Positions 34,303 to 34,413 of a stretch of DNA of 34,413 nt are shown here, in pieces. The stretch covers positions 1 through 34,413 of the forward strand of contig CAMVRG010000005.1 in assembly GCA_947169815.1 (NCBI GenBank). The letters are read 5' to 3'. The translations under genes and the position numbers were made by a program. Each line of letters opens with the position of its first letter. Within the stretch, counting starts at the first letter, position 1. The DNA comes from an uncultured Clostridia bacterium. Its GTDB lineage: Bacteria > Bacillota > Clostridia > Oscillospirales > Acutalibacteraceae. A model generated the notes under the pieces. It did no database searches and was not told the origin of the DNA. It was given only the letters and a program-made list of their open reading frames with translations.

Positions 34303-34413
34303 TTACCAAGATGACTTCTTTACTCCGGGGATTTCGCCCTTATGAGCGAGCTCGCGGAAGCAGATACGGCATACGCCATACTTACGAAGATAAGCATGAG
34401 GTCTACCGCAGAT
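34303..34413 (-). CDS. rpsN: 30S ribosomal protein S14 type Z (5' end outside window)
   Basis: The last 36 codons plus stop are visible: [20 protein letters not shown] and then [16 protein letters not shown]. The C-x12-CRIC spacing belongs to the 61-residue zinc-binding S14Z form. The N-terminus, including the first cysteine, lies beyond the window edge. Confidence 0.95.
   Translation of the reverse strand: MCGRPHAYLRKYGVCRICFRELAHKGEIPGVKKSSW

Noticed and set aside
1..34413. CRISPR array, tRNA/rRNA genes, IS elements, prophage
   Set aside because: No regularly spaced repeats, cloverleaf sequences, transposase or phage genes were found in reading the window.

Overview
The window looks like a chromosomal segment of a low-to-mid GC Gram-positive anaerobe of the class Clostridia, most likely an Oscillospirales/Ruminococcus-like organism. 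The evidence is a ctsR-mcsA-mcsB-clpC operon, IreB, a Phe T-box in front of pheST, a zinc-type adenylate kinase, a zinc-type S14, a flavodiiron protein, and a separate PurO-type IMP cyclohydrolase inside a pur operon. Both edges cut genes: clpC loses its 3' end on the left, and rpsN loses its 5' end on the right. No tRNA, rRNA, CRISPR array, prophage or transposase gene was seen.

Layout. 1-4380 (minus): heat-shock operon ctsR-mcsA-mcsB-clpC, with a CtsR box over the -35 of its promoter. 4420-5200 (minus): ireB plus a small basic protein of unknown function, with its own promoter and terminator. 5268-8372 (plus): two tandem paralogous polytopic membrane proteins resembling GT-C glycosyltransferases. 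They converge on a flavin-dependent oxidoreductase (8372-9919, minus). 10005-13760 (plus): promoter, Phe-specific T-box leader, pheS, pheT and terminator. 13748-16097: a NahK-like sugar kinase (minus) and the flavodiiron protein FprA (plus), read from back-to-back promoters. 16133-21104 (plus): a TrmA-family rRNA methyltransferase, a secreted LRR/Fn3/Ig-like surface protein with a vestigial in-frame tail, a small membrane protein, CorA and a DUF362 protein. 21141-25351 (minus): purE-purM-purN-purO-purD. 25372-25681: a highly structured non-coding element with terminal inverted repeats. 25688-34413 (minus): the end of the spc operon joined to the alpha operon, from rpsN through secY, adk, map and infA to rpoA and rplQ.

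How the genes work together. The left end is protein quality control (CtsR repressor, McsA/McsB, ClpC unfoldase). The middle holds envelope and glycan functions, tRNA-Phe charging, oxygen detoxification and ion transport. The right end holds purine synthesis, ribosomal proteins, translocon and transcription.

The most striking observation is in mcsB. The product keeps the fold signatures of the protein-arginine kinase, but the phosphagen-kinase active-site residues are replaced (ATP-phosphate arginines, catalytic glutamate, reactive cysteine, GEGSE loop), and the C-terminal RDxxRA motif is gone. It looks like a pseudokinase kept in an otherwise intact ctsR operon. The second is the roughly 310-bp nested inverted-repeat element between purE and rplQ, either a MITE-like repeat or a structured RNA. 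All statements about other organisms' proteins come from memory; no searches were run.
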